From contig JAHLEZ010000012.1 in NCBI GenBank assembly GCA_020726505.1, positions 1,798,001 through 1,862,000 of the forward strand: DNA of 64,000 bases. Reading direction: 5' to 3'. Made by a program: the position numbers and the translations under genes. The DNA comes from Leptodontidium sp. MPI-SDFR-AT-0119. Lineage: Eukaryota > Ascomycota > Leotiomycetes > Helotiales > Leptodontidiaceae. Below, piece after piece: positions 24,301 to 33,650 of this stretch. The stretch's first letter is position 1, and each line of letters opens with the position of its first letter. The notes beneath the pieces were generated by a model. That model was not told the origin of the DNA. It ran no database searches and worked only from the letters and a program-made list of their open reading frames with translations.

Positions 24301-25246
24301 TTGCCGTCATGGGTTGTTTTGGAGACTTGTTGTGGATGGAGGAACTGAGAATATGGGGGAAGTGCTGGAACTACTCAACAAAATGGAGGTCGAGCGAATC
24401 AAGATCTCGGCATATAACGCCAGAGCCAATGGAATGATCGAACGAGGCCATGGACCTATCAAGAATGCCTTGTCAAAAATGGAAGGACGTTGGACTGATA
24501 ACCTTTCCGCAGTGTTGTTTGCTGACAGAACTACTGTGCATGGTCCAACTGGTTACACACCATTCTACATGGTGTACGGCAGGGAGGCGATCTTACCTAT
24601 CGAGACAAGAAACCCAACATGGAGAACGTTGTTCACTGAGGAGGTTCGTGACCGATCGAAGTTACTACAGCTTAGGGCTACACAGTTTCAGATGAGACAG
24701 GAACACATCGATGAGGCTATCTTCAGGAAGACTCGGCGTCGTCAAGAAGGCAAGGAAGCCTTTGATCTCAAACACGACATACGGAAGAGACCATTTAAAA
24801 AGAAAGACTTAGTCCTTCGCTGGGACTCAGTACGAGAGAATGACATGTCCTCAAACCGAGCACTCGACTTCAGGTGGCTAGGTCCCTACGAGATCGCTGA
24901 AACCTACACCGATAAAGGTTATTACAGACTTAAGGAACTCGGCGATGATGGCTCCTGGCTACGACAAACCTTCGCCGGCAATAAGCTCAAGCTCTTCCAC
25001 AAGAGGAACAACTTCATTTACAACGATAGTGATAAAGTGGGAGAGGCCTCTAGTGAAGACGACAACCTGACCTCTCTGAACCTTGAACCAGACATTGATT
25101 TGCAACACCTCAACGACCCCGAATTCTTAGAGAACCCTACGATTCCGACGATACAGCGTGTTAGGGACGATGGGATAGTGATCAGAGTCCCCGAATTATC
25201 AGCACAGCAGCGCAGTGAGTACCGAGTAGTGTCTGACTCGGAATAA
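21386..25246 (+). CDS. Gypsy1 Pol: RT, RNase H, integrase
   Basis: The frame is open from 21353 to the stop at 25246. I start it where a -1 slip would enter. Residue numbers count from 21425. RT spans about 240-480 and carries LPQGATNS and the active-site strand MPFLDDVGVKGP (FLDD, about 397). RNase H spans about 560-700 (VGVDSSGTGWGG, ATKRECKGML, ETDANTLV, HVVADQLSRRP). Integrase spans about 840-1110. It has the zinc half HNNSGHKGR...CKNCQ and catalytic residues in ALDVTY, VVDGGTEN and MIERGHGP, giving D-D-E. The C-terminal segment KLKLFHKRN ends the integrase. I see no chromodomain. No catalytic residue is missing, so activity is plausible. Order RT-RNase H-integrase is Gypsy type. Confidence 0.92.
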   Translation, partial: RVTDCISSAAVGALECSINPSQHNPQLLKLGGKLYEGGDEAVLSDDNEGDTILIEYLEREFCVPKSVLNDFQQEAISDTFPEEKSTAEPFFPGAFRAGSLTEATPTFEWTKNYDDLPIKNPFRSTQNTTARINTMYKSKAKKVQPVDEADPIGDPPGGRDDWYERSKDRGTKQEQLGKYQDLLLPRFTSIPRNSRLTPERLAKLDVGKLLQPEERALFDEMMINREGAIAFDWPECGRFHEDVSPPVVIKTIEHKAWQAPNFPLPRALVPEVTKMVQERLDKGVLELSEGPYRNAWFLVKKKESGKYRLINSATMLNAVTRRDANLPPSVDEFSEEFAGCHVASLVDLYSGYDQQTLHKSSRDMTAFYVPNVGLVRNTTLPQGATNSVAQFVRTITRILKPLIPSVSMPFLDDVGVKGPYTDYNQEEARPGIRRFILEHIQNLDKTLERLERAGATIGPKSQFCLDGMDIVGYACNSEGREPSARHLVKIKNWNPPGNLTEVKAFLGLVVYFRIWIKNFRLIAEPLYALSRKGVKFFWDPEIHDKAMQTLKDALCSFPVLCRIDYSEGAGEIVVGVDSSGTGWGGFLGQRDPLTNKIRPARYESGFWSKTEAKYDATKRECKGMLYILKKLKIWLVGVHFVIETDANTLVAQLNGAAHDHPSALLTRWLAWIRLFDFEVRHVKGSTHVVADQLSRRPRHADDTPEESDVDEDWILSELGAYEICPVEASNAEEPTNSESEEATTDPELRKRNDILLDMKAKVQHLRDEGELSSSDGSSSDGEGLPVLTNKYSEGYQQIARYLTTLKTPKDMTRKQFRVFKREALNYGVHSRRIWRLPAKGSAVKLVVDTDKEKEIILRSCHNNSGHKGRESTYHRIATRYFWKGLFTDCMEYVRTCKNCQLRSAKRLEEPLYPTASNGLMEKWALDVTYMPPHRGKGYLVVARDDMSGWAEARALPTREAKHIAAFIWEDIICRHGLFWRLVVDGGTENMGEVLELLNKMEVERIKISAYNARANGMIERGHGPIKNALSKMEGRWTDNLSAVLFADRTTVHGPTGYTPFYMVYGREAILPIETRNPTWRTLFTEEVRDRSKLLQLRATQFQMRQEHIDEAIFRKTRRRQEGKEAFDLKHDIRKRPFKKKDLVLRWDSVRENDMSSNRALDFRWLGPYEIAETYTDKGYYRLKELGDDGSWLRQTFAGNKLKLFHKRNNFIYNDSDKVGEASSEDDNLTSLNLEPDIDLQHLNDPEFLENPTIPTIQRVRDDGIVIRVPELSAQQRSEYRVVSDSE

Positions 25247-28200
25247 ACATGCACGCTCCACACGCTAGCGTCGCCGACAACATTTCTTCAGCTAAATAAA
25301 CCTGGCCCCGATAACTGTCACTCACTTCCACGAGCAACCGTCGCGACACGAAACTTAAAGCTAACACTTCGGTATTGAGGCTTTGGTGTTGAGGAGCTGG
25401 TACGAGGACGCACCCCCAGTCTTTGAAGGGGGGGACGACATGCTGCCGCACATTAAAATCATCAAAATGATCGCCAAACCGACTTCGTACTGCCAAGAAC
25501 CACGATTCAGGACACCTCAGCACTACAACAAACACGAAGAAGAGCCTATGTAGCCCTGAGCAAGTCAGAGAGAACATTGGCCCCGCGCTACAAGAACACC
25601 TATCTCTCGGAGCAAAACTCAACAAGAAACCAGCGCCCTCATAGACTACCTGCCGCATGCGAACATACAACAGGTTTAGAACGAGACTGCCATCATCAAG
25701 CCAGCGATATTCTAGGCGGCAAAAAGTAACTTCGTTTGAATGGGCCAGTTGTCGGGCTCGATCCGCAGGACTAGATTCCAAAACGGCAGGTTGAACCTGT
25801 GGCCTAGGCCAGAAATTCGAGTCCAACGTGCTAGACACCCCGAAGAATACAGACGCAACATACCCAGGCGCCAACTCTCGGCAATTGATAAAAAGAGAGG
25901 AAACAACGGAGCAAGTCCATTGTTCCCAGGGACAAAGCCAACACCCACAGAGCCATCAACCCAATGTAGCGCACAGCGATCTATGAAGGACAACACCAAG
26001 AGCACCATCGACAAACTAGCCTTGAACCGGTAAGCAGATCACACGATCTATGTAAGGCAGGCAGAAGTCTAGGAAATCTCCCAGCGAAGAGCCAACAACA
26101 CGCTCGGAATCAGAGCCGTGCTCTCTGAAACCTTAAGTCAACAACCACAATATAGCCAACACCAACCCCACCCCACGTGCTAGAGATCTGAGCATGCCAT
26201 CGGCCGACGACCCCTAGCTGGTGAACCTTTCAGGGATCGAGTGTTAGTCGACTACCCCCAATCAGCTCTGCCCAAAGTCTCTCGCCTGCTAGGTCAGGGC
26301 CCCTTCTGCATATACGTCGATACCTCCCAGTCCCTTCCCGTCGGAAAGTCTGAAAGAATAAGGACTTCTCTTGCCGTTCACCAGTGCTAGTAGACAAGAG
26401 GTAGCATACTTCGCACTCAGAGTGCTAGCAGGAGACTGCAAGTTATGGACAACTTTCAAATATGGTACAATGGCTCTGTGACCATGACAAGCCTGCAAGC
26501 AGGAGTGCCGCCATTCCAGGCTCGCATCAACATCGCTAAAGCAATGAAGACTCCATACCCTCGACCTCCAGCCAGGTTCAGCAATGAGTACTAGCAACCA
26601 ATCAAGGCTAAGGGGGCGACCCTAGGTGTTCTCATGGATGTTTCGTCACCGCCTACTGCATCATTCCGAGAGGTGTCGTTAGGTAGAACGGACAGGGACA
26701 AAGCCAACAACCCACAGAGCAACCGGTCAGGAGTCAAGTCTAGCTTCGACCTCAAGATCAACAACAAGTTCTTCAACCCCCATTAAAGAACTGAAGTAAT
26801 CAAGAGACCTCAACCATGACCGAACCACCATTCCGAGAAGATCTCTAGCCAACGGGACCCCACAGCATGCCATCCCATGCTTAGCTACTGCCAGCTCAAC
26901 AGTGCTTGAGTTGACTAAACTCTTTTGCCCCCAGAAAGCTCAGCTGTTTCAAAGACCCTCTGTTAGCTTCAACAATAGGAGGTGACTTACCTTCATGGAG
27001 AGAAGGGGCCATTTCCACCACACCAAGAACCAAGAACCTATTGTAGCCTCCCAACCCTGCTCGACGCATTACGACCGTTAGTTTGCCCACTCCTCCCGGC
27101 TTTCTGCCATAAACCTTCGAAGTTGGCGGATCCAGCCTCCACCCCATCCAACCAACCAATTGATGAGAGACTGGCGGAATGATGCCACCTATCTTCAGCA
27201 GTGTGACTTGCGCAGGTGCAACAAGAGCGTATCTGTGGAGGGACCCGAAAGCTACTCAGTGACCCATTACCAAGGGAAGATCAGTACGGCGCGACACGCA
27301 CGTTCTTAGCCCAAGGGGTGGAGTTTGATGCGGGTAGTCGCACGAGGTGGCCTTGATTCCCATTGGTTTACGAACCTGAAGAAGACAGATGGCATCGTTT
27401 CCTTGACCTATAGAGAGAATGTAAGCACCGGCGCTGCGAAGAGGTTGGACAGTTTGATACTCAGCTGGATGACGTCAAGGTGAAGTCCTGGAGTTCACTT
27501 TGGTTATTTCTCAAAACACGAGTTGAGGACTGAAGACAGTGGTCGCACTGCGATTGGTGTGGGAAAGGTGTTGGCATAATCTGTGAATAGCCAGTCAAGT
27601 ACAAGAGAAGAGATGGGAGCATAACTCACGAAGTTGAGACGCGTTGAGGCCTCCATGGTGTTGACCTTTGGTGTTGAAGCTGAGAGCGCTTGGGCTGAGA
27701 TGGAGCGAACCGATTTTGATGGCACCGCCAAGGTGGCTGACTACGAAGGACTCTTCTTGAAGGTCTATGACGAGTTAGCAGAGCTCAGATGGTGGTGTGG
27801 AAGGTCAACCTACCGCGTTGAGGTGACTTGACTTCATGCTGAAGTTGTTGTTTGGAGATCGAAGTACGGAAAGCTGAGGAGAGACTACGCACAGGTCAAC
27901 GCAGGTGTTGTGAAGGGAAGTTGTCGGCTGGCAAGAAGAAAAGCAAGGAAGGAAAAGCTCTCTGCTACGTCACCTCTACGGCTAGACAACAGCGAAGTTG
28001 AAGGTGTTGAGCTCCAATGGCGCGCTGAAGTTGATGGTGAAGGCCAAGGTTGTTGCCCTGAAGGTACTGAATGGCGAAGAATTGGCGGCAGAGGGACCTT
28101 TGAGGATACCTGGAGTCATGGTAGCTGAAGTTATCGTTGAGTGGAAGAAGATCTTGCCTTGGTAGTGTAGGAAAAGTAATGGTGAAGTCGATCTTGACAT

Positions 28201-28566
28201 GAGCTTGGCGGGGAAGTTTGCTTTCTTTGGAGGTGTTACAACGAGAGAAGGTGTAGGAGGTGTTGTTTGATTGATGGAAAGAAGGAGGAAAGAGATCGAG
28301 ACGCGTTGAGGTGCTTTATGGAGAGAATGGTGTTGAGGAGAGATTGTTGTATTTGGGGAGTTGAAGTTGGAAGGTTGGTGGGGGAGAGCCAGCCTTATGT
28401 AGGGGGGCAGGAAGGTGCTAAGCGAGACGATTGTTTGCTTCAAAGGTGACAGGTCAAGTATCACGGGACTTTGCATGCACTGGCTGCATAGCATCCTGCT
28501 GACGATTTGAGACGCTCTGATTGGTTGTTTACTTCTTTTTGATATATATTGCTCGAGGACGAGCAG
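25247..28566 (+). other. Gypsy1 long 3' non-coding region
   Basis: About 3.3 kb between the pol stop and the polypurine tract. It holds no long frame with a recognisable domain. The longest ORFs (for example minus strand 25874-25182 and 28680-27982) look like chance frames, and the latter runs into the LTR. The left end carries a second copy of the polypurine tract at 25418-25437. The sequence is not RIP-mutated. Confidence 0.55.
25418..25437 (+). other. second, internal copy of the polypurine tract
   Basis: A 20-base sequence, AGTCTTTGAAGGGGGGGACG, identical to the one ending at 28586 in front of the 3' LTR. The preceding GAGGACG is also shared. It could be an internal plus-strand primer (central PPT). 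It could also be the old element end left when the 3.1 kb beyond it was acquired. Confidence 0.75.
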
Positions 28567-28588
28567 AGTCTTTGAAGGGGGGGACGCA
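28567..28588 (+). other. Gypsy1 polypurine tract
   Basis: GAAGGGGGGGACGCA lies directly before the 3' LTR start at 28589, the expected primer position for plus-strand DNA synthesis. Confidence 0.8.
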
Positions 28589-28868
28589 TGTGGTGGGGAC
28601 AGCCCCTGATTTCTTTTGTCACATGACTGCGCTGGTCCTTCGCACATATAAGGAGCCAACACTTGACTACAGAACGTCAAGAACGCAACACCAGATATAT
28701 TCTATTTATTAGAACCTTTTCCCTCCCCTCCTTTGCCGATTCGTACTCTCTAGATATGTGATATCTTTAGATTTGATTGATCTGTTATTTACAGAGCCTA
28801 GAATCTCCTCCGGTGGCTCGCTACATGCTACCCTCTTGTTGTGTGGATTGGGGTTCGTCCCTCCCACA
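28589..28868 (+). repeat. Gypsy1 3' LTR
   Basis: 280 bp, matching 16720-16999 with no difference seen by eye. TSD GTAC follows at 28869-28872, then the Copia B sequence resumes. Confidence 0.92.
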
Positions 28869-28872
28869 GTAC

Positions 28873-31800
28873 CCCTTCGTATATATATTAACTTAATAGA
28901 GGAGTTAAGTGTATAAGTAAAGAAATTATTAAAAAGTCTATTAAGATGCGCCTTTTAATAAACTTACCAGAAAAACTTTAAATAAAAGTAGCTATAGTAG
29001 TAATTACTCTTTATAATATAAGTCCGGCTACTTAAAAAGGCTTTAAGAGTCTAAATAAGATCTTTTATACCTAGTTTAAGTAATATTTTCAGTACTACGA
29101 CCCCAAGCTTATTCAGAAGTTCACTACTAATATACGACTTAACTAAAGTAATATATAAGTATACGGCTATAAAGCCTACTTTATAATTAAGAACCGAGAG
29201 GCTCTTTAATAAAAGAGAGCATTTAAAGTCAACCTAAGAGCGCACCTTAAATACTTAGTAAAATACGTCTTGTCTAATATATATAAAGTCTAAGTACTTC
29301 AATTATAGCGTGTAATAATAACTCGGAACGTTACTTTTAACGAATCCCTCTTTTATTTAGACTCTCTAAACGTGAAGAAAGCGGTCGGCTAGCCGCGCTT
29401 AATATTAAGAAATCTTACTAAAATACTAAAAGAAGAGGAGGGACCCCAAGACGCTAGAACTAATATAATTAATCAACTAAGCGCACTTGACATACTAAAA
29501 TCAATAATAAGTACTACTTTAAAAAAGAAACAACTAAGCTAAGTAATAAGTTCTATAAAAACTACCGAGTTTATAACCTCGGGGATACTATAGCCTTCGA
29601 TTAAACTTTTAACTACGGGGGTAAAATAATTAATACTACTCTTAAAAAAGTCAAGATTAATAAAACTCGTTAGTAAAAACTCGGGAGTAAAACAACTAAA
29701 GAAAAGTGCTAAACTTCTTATTCACAAGTACTTTAATTAAGTCTCAAAACGAGTCGACAAATCAAGACAATTAGTGTCTTAAAGTATAACTAAGAGAAAT
29801 GTCTTATATAACGCACTAAACTTTAAGAAAGATATAAAAGCTAAGTACTAATCGATACTATAAGTTATTATATACTCTTAAGAGCCACACGACCGAGAGC
29901 GCAGTCTTAAGCGTCGAGGAGCACTTACTTAAGGTGCCGGCCCTAAGTAATCAGAAGCTCCGCCTTAAGTAATAGAATATAAAGAGTATTTTAATTTATT
30001 AGACTTAAGGGAAGAATTAAGTATAAAGTAATACTTATTACTTCCGGCCTTAACTAATAATAACTTACTTAAACCTTTATAAAAGAAGAGGGTAAAAGAT
30101 TAAGTAACTAGTGACAGTCGAAAGACTCGAGTTAGTAATAAGATAACGAAACCGAATCGAAGCGTTTATATAATAACTATTAAAAAGTTAATTATAAAAT
30201 CGTTGAACTCGTCGAGCAACCGTAAGTATTTAAAGGATTTTCTAAGGACTTTCTAGCCTAGTTAAGAACTAGTACGAAGAAATAAGAAAGACTTAAGCGT
30301 AATCTACGCTATTATCTTAGTGTCTATTCTTAAAAATATCGAAATTCGACAATTAGTTAATCTCCCACGAATATATTAATCTTAATTATTAAAGGACTTA
30401 ATAAATTAAAGAAACCTCAAGGATTACCCTCTAAGAGAGCACTTCTGAGCCAATATAATTAAAGAAATTACTAACTTAGAGTCGCGTAACTACTAGAGAA
30501 TCGTTAAATAAAACTTCGCTACTAAATAATTAATACTATTAAAATAAGTATTTCACGCTAAGGTCAATTCTTTAAGGTATTTAACTAAGTGTCACTCGCG
30601 AGTTATTATTAGAGGGGATTTATAACCTAAAACGTCAATTCTCTTAATATATACGGCCACTTTAATTACTCGTTCTTTTAAGACCGCCATAATAATAGTA
30701 ACTCAATTTAATTTAGAAATAATCTAATTTAACGTTATTAACGCCTTTATTAACGCTAAACGAAGCAAATCAAGTGCTCGTATACGTTATTACTTACTAA
30801 ACGAATTTAAATAAGACGGCATAATAGTAGAGGTTAATCGTATACTTTATAGACTCAGAGACTCGCTAGCACTATAATACAGAAACTTTACCGGAACCCT
30901 ATCAAAGTTAAGGTTAATCCCCTATAAGAAGGAGTCTTATATCTTTATAAACAAGCAACGCTCAGTCTTTGTCATCTTTTATATCGATAATATTCAAGTA
31001 TTATACTACACTTTAGCCCTTAAAAACGCTTAACTTATAATCAAGGATTTGTGTACGATATATAAGCTCACTAAAGGTGAACTAATAAAGTAGTTTTTAA
31101 GTGTTCGTATTATTAGAGATTGTCAAGCGAAGACTATTTCTCTAGTACACAACACTTATATCGAAAAGGTTACTTTACGATTTGACTTAGTAAATAGAAA
31201 TTGCCTAAGTACTTTATTACCTTAAGTTAAGCTACTAAAGAATTAAGGGCAAGTAACCCCGGTTTAAATTAAGAAGTATTAAAAGAAGGTTAGCTTAGTA
31301 CTTTACACGGCAATTATATTACGCGTAGACGTTACGTTTATAACTTTAAGACTTTCTCACTTCTTAACTAACCCTTCTTTAAAGCACTTTGCGGCAGTTA
31401 ATTAAACTATTTGTTACCTCTTTAGAACCTGATTTTTAGCGATTACTTATAGTTATAAGCTACGCGACTCTTAGCTTATTATAGCTTTAAATACTTTATT
31501 TATAAACAATCTTAATATTAAGCGCTCTTCTAATAGTTATATTATAATACTTTTTAAAGGTTTAATCTTATAGAGAGTAGCCTTATAAGATATAATTACT
31601 ACTTTAATTATATAGGCTAAGCTCTTAGGCGTTAAGCGCATGGTTAAGGAGATTATAACTTTATAACGTTTCTTTTAGGAGTTACATCTTAAGTTAAGGG
31701 AAATTTAAAGGATTTTTTATAATAATTAGTAAATAATACAGTTAATCGTTAGGGAAAATCAGCGTATCTCTATTAAACTACGCCACGTTAATATTCAAAA

Positions 31801-31960
31801 TATATAGTTACGTTAAGAGTTTCAAAAGGGCACTTTTTTAGTCGAATATTTACTTATAAGTTATATACCTATTAATAGACTTATAAAGAACCTCTCTCGA
31901 CAGAAATTTGAGAATTTTATTACTCTCATTAACTTAGTAGATATTTGTGCTTAACTAGAG
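28873..31960 (+). pseudogene. Copia B pol relic part 2: integrase, RT, RNase H
   Basis: Continues the frame cut at 16715 and is collinear with copy A from about 1076 to 3231 and then 10697 onward. Near 30965-31010 it reads FVIFYIDNIQVLYY, the RT active-site strand with one Asp lost. The end near 31860-31960 matches the RNase H tail of copy A. It is saturated with transition-type stops and is not functional. Confidence 0.75.
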
Positions 31961-32229
31961 TAACTCACTATAGAGCCTTCACTTTAAAGTAAGTCTTTAT
32001 ATACGTTCTTTACTTTTCTTTTATTATAAGGGTATTTTCTTATATATTTATTATTCCTTTGTAAATTCTCTTACTATTTCATTTACTTAAAGAGTAATTA
32101 AGCTTAGGGGTAAAATTCACGGCATTTAGAAGATTTAATTACTCTTAACGGTTATTCATTTCTATAATAAAAGTAACGTAACGTAAGTAAATTATAAGGG
32201 GACACTTAATTATTTAGAAGTTCCTAAGC

Positions 32230-33070
32230 CTCGCCTCACAAAAAGAAAGTAACCTAATCATCTCTAGGTAATAAGCCCCGAACTTCCTTAGCCAAAGTAG
32301 CTAAGGCACTTCTAATCACACTATAAAGCTCGTTAATGCGAGCGGCCAAAGCCTCTTCTTTAAGAGTAAGAGCCAGAGTTCTACTAACACTAGTAAGTCC
32401 ACGAGTAGGCTCCGGAGAAAATAAAGCACCAGTAGTAATAGTAAGTTACTTGCTAACAACTCGCACAGGAGACTCTAAAGCACCAAAGTTCTCTTTATCT
32501 AAAAGAAATCAACTAAATTAGCCTTAATTTTGCGGTAAATTCGAGAAACGGAATAATATACTAGACTCCTCAATAGTAGCACTACCTTCATCTTCCTCCT
32601 CCTCATTACCTCCTCTAAATCCAGTTACTCTACTAGCAGCTCTACTAGTAATAACTTAACCCTTAAGAGCCGCAAAAACGGGAGCTCTTAGGCGCTCTAA
32701 TTCCTAAACAAGTTAGTAATTACACATTAAAAAAGAATAACCTAAGGAATTTACCTTCTCGCCTACGTTATTTAAGAGCGCAGCCTAGTAAACTAGGAAA
32801 GGAGCCTAGACAACAGCAGAAGCAACCTTACAGGAGTAGCCCGAGGCGCATATAAAGCAGCGAGTACCCTAACTAATTATATTAAAGTACTCTCTAGTAC
32901 TCTTAGTTTAAAGGGCGCCGTTAATATAACCTAAATAAACAACTAACCACTCATCTCCCTTAACACGAGGAGCACGAGCACGACTAACAAGAGTAGCCGC
33001 AGCAGCTCTCTTTAGAGCAAGAGCAGCCTTTAGAGCCTTCTTAGCCTCTTTCTTCTTCTTCGCCTACTAC
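32230..33070 (-). pseudogene. antisense Lys/Ala-rich ORF relic, Copia B
   Basis: A minus-strand frame with the same landmarks as in copy A. They are AKKKKEAKKALKAALALKRA (about 33066-33007), RARAPRVKGDE, GTRCFICASGYSCK (about 32870-32825), ELERLRAPVFAALKG (about 32705-32660), and then an acidic and a Leu/Ala-rich tail. Stops sit where a C-to-T change in Gln codons would put them. Sharing of the frame in both copies shows it belonged to the ancestral element. The function is unknown. Confidence 0.45.
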
Positions 33071-33219
33071 AATTAGTAATATTCAAATTAACACACAGCC
33101 TCAAAATCAACGATCAGCTCAACAAAAATCAACTTAATAACTTATAACAGTAGCCAAACGATCAGCCTTAACGGCCTTAATAAAGCGCACTAATACACTT
33201 ATAATATCAATTGATTAAT

Positions 33220-33262
33220 TTATTAATTAATTAATTAATTATTAATTAATTAATTAGTTAGT
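33220..33262. repeat. TTAATTAA-rich palindromic tract, Copia B
   Basis: Counterpart of the tract at 12895-12950 in copy A. Self-complementary TTAATTAA units precede the conserved GTAGATCGAAAAGTC block. Confidence 0.6.
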
Positions 33263-33453
33263 AGATCGAAAAGTCAATCTATATAATGTAAAGTAGTTAC
33301 AAGATCAAGAATCAAGTGGGGGATGCGCCAGTTTAAATAAAACAGTTATTTACTTAACTTAGTAATACAAGTATAATTAGTAGCCTAATAGTTTGCTTTT
33401 AATATTACTCTCGCTTAGCGCAGCCAACCACAATACTAGTGGCTTTGTCACTT

Positions 33454-33465
33454 GGCTGGGGGGTG
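33454..33465 (+). other. Copia B polypurine tract
   Basis: GGCTGGGGGGTG directly before the 3' LTR. Copy A has the same tract before 13152. Confidence 0.7.
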
Positions 33466-33650
33466 TGTCGTGCAGGCACGGGCTGATGCTCGGTTAGCTA
33501 TACGCTACGCTAGATATAGTTTCTGCCACGTTATACCGCTTTTAAAAGAATAACGTATTCCCCTAATTTCCTTATGTATTCTAGATAACAATCAATTACT
33601 TTAATTCTCCCTACGTTAATCGCAAGGCTCTACTCCACTTTTATACCACA
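33466..33650 (+). repeat. Copia B 3' LTR
   Basis: 185 bp, TGTCGTGCAG...TATACCACA. TSD ATAAA at 33651-33655 matches 13561-13565. Confidence 0.92.

Larger units (their letters stand above)
16720..28868 (+). mobile_element. Gypsy1: complete, non-RIPed 12.1-kb Gypsy element
   Basis: A 12149-bp LTR element inserted into Copia B integrase sequence. The 4-bp TSD GTAC lies at 16716-16719 and 28869-28872, and copy A shows the uninterrupted site at about 1066-1078. Its 280-bp LTRs show no difference that I can see. It has a primer site, long leader, gag-protease ORF, pol ORF in the -1 frame, about 3.3 kb of 3' non-coding DNA and a polypurine tract. Base composition is balanced, unlike the surrounding DNA. 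It is probably the most recent insertion here and possibly still competent. Confidence 0.93.
13566..33650 (+). mobile_element. Copia element copy B, RIP-degraded, with nested insertions
   Basis: The copy has 185-bp LTRs at both ends and a 5-bp TSD ATAAA (13561-13565 and 33651-33655). Removing the nested solo LTR (13894-14174) and Gypsy1 (16720-28868) with their target duplications leaves about 7.65 kb, a normal length. It contains a tRNA-half primer site, a gag relic, a pol relic, an antisense ORF relic and a polypurine tract. Copy A is collinear where present. All frames carry RIP-type stops. It interrupts Copia2 between the His and Cys halves of its integrase zinc finger. Confidence 0.9.

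Noticed and set aside
25182..28680. Several 80-230-residue ORFs in the Gypsy1 3' region
   Set aside because: No domain or compositional support; one runs into the LTR and another overlaps the pol C-terminus in antisense.
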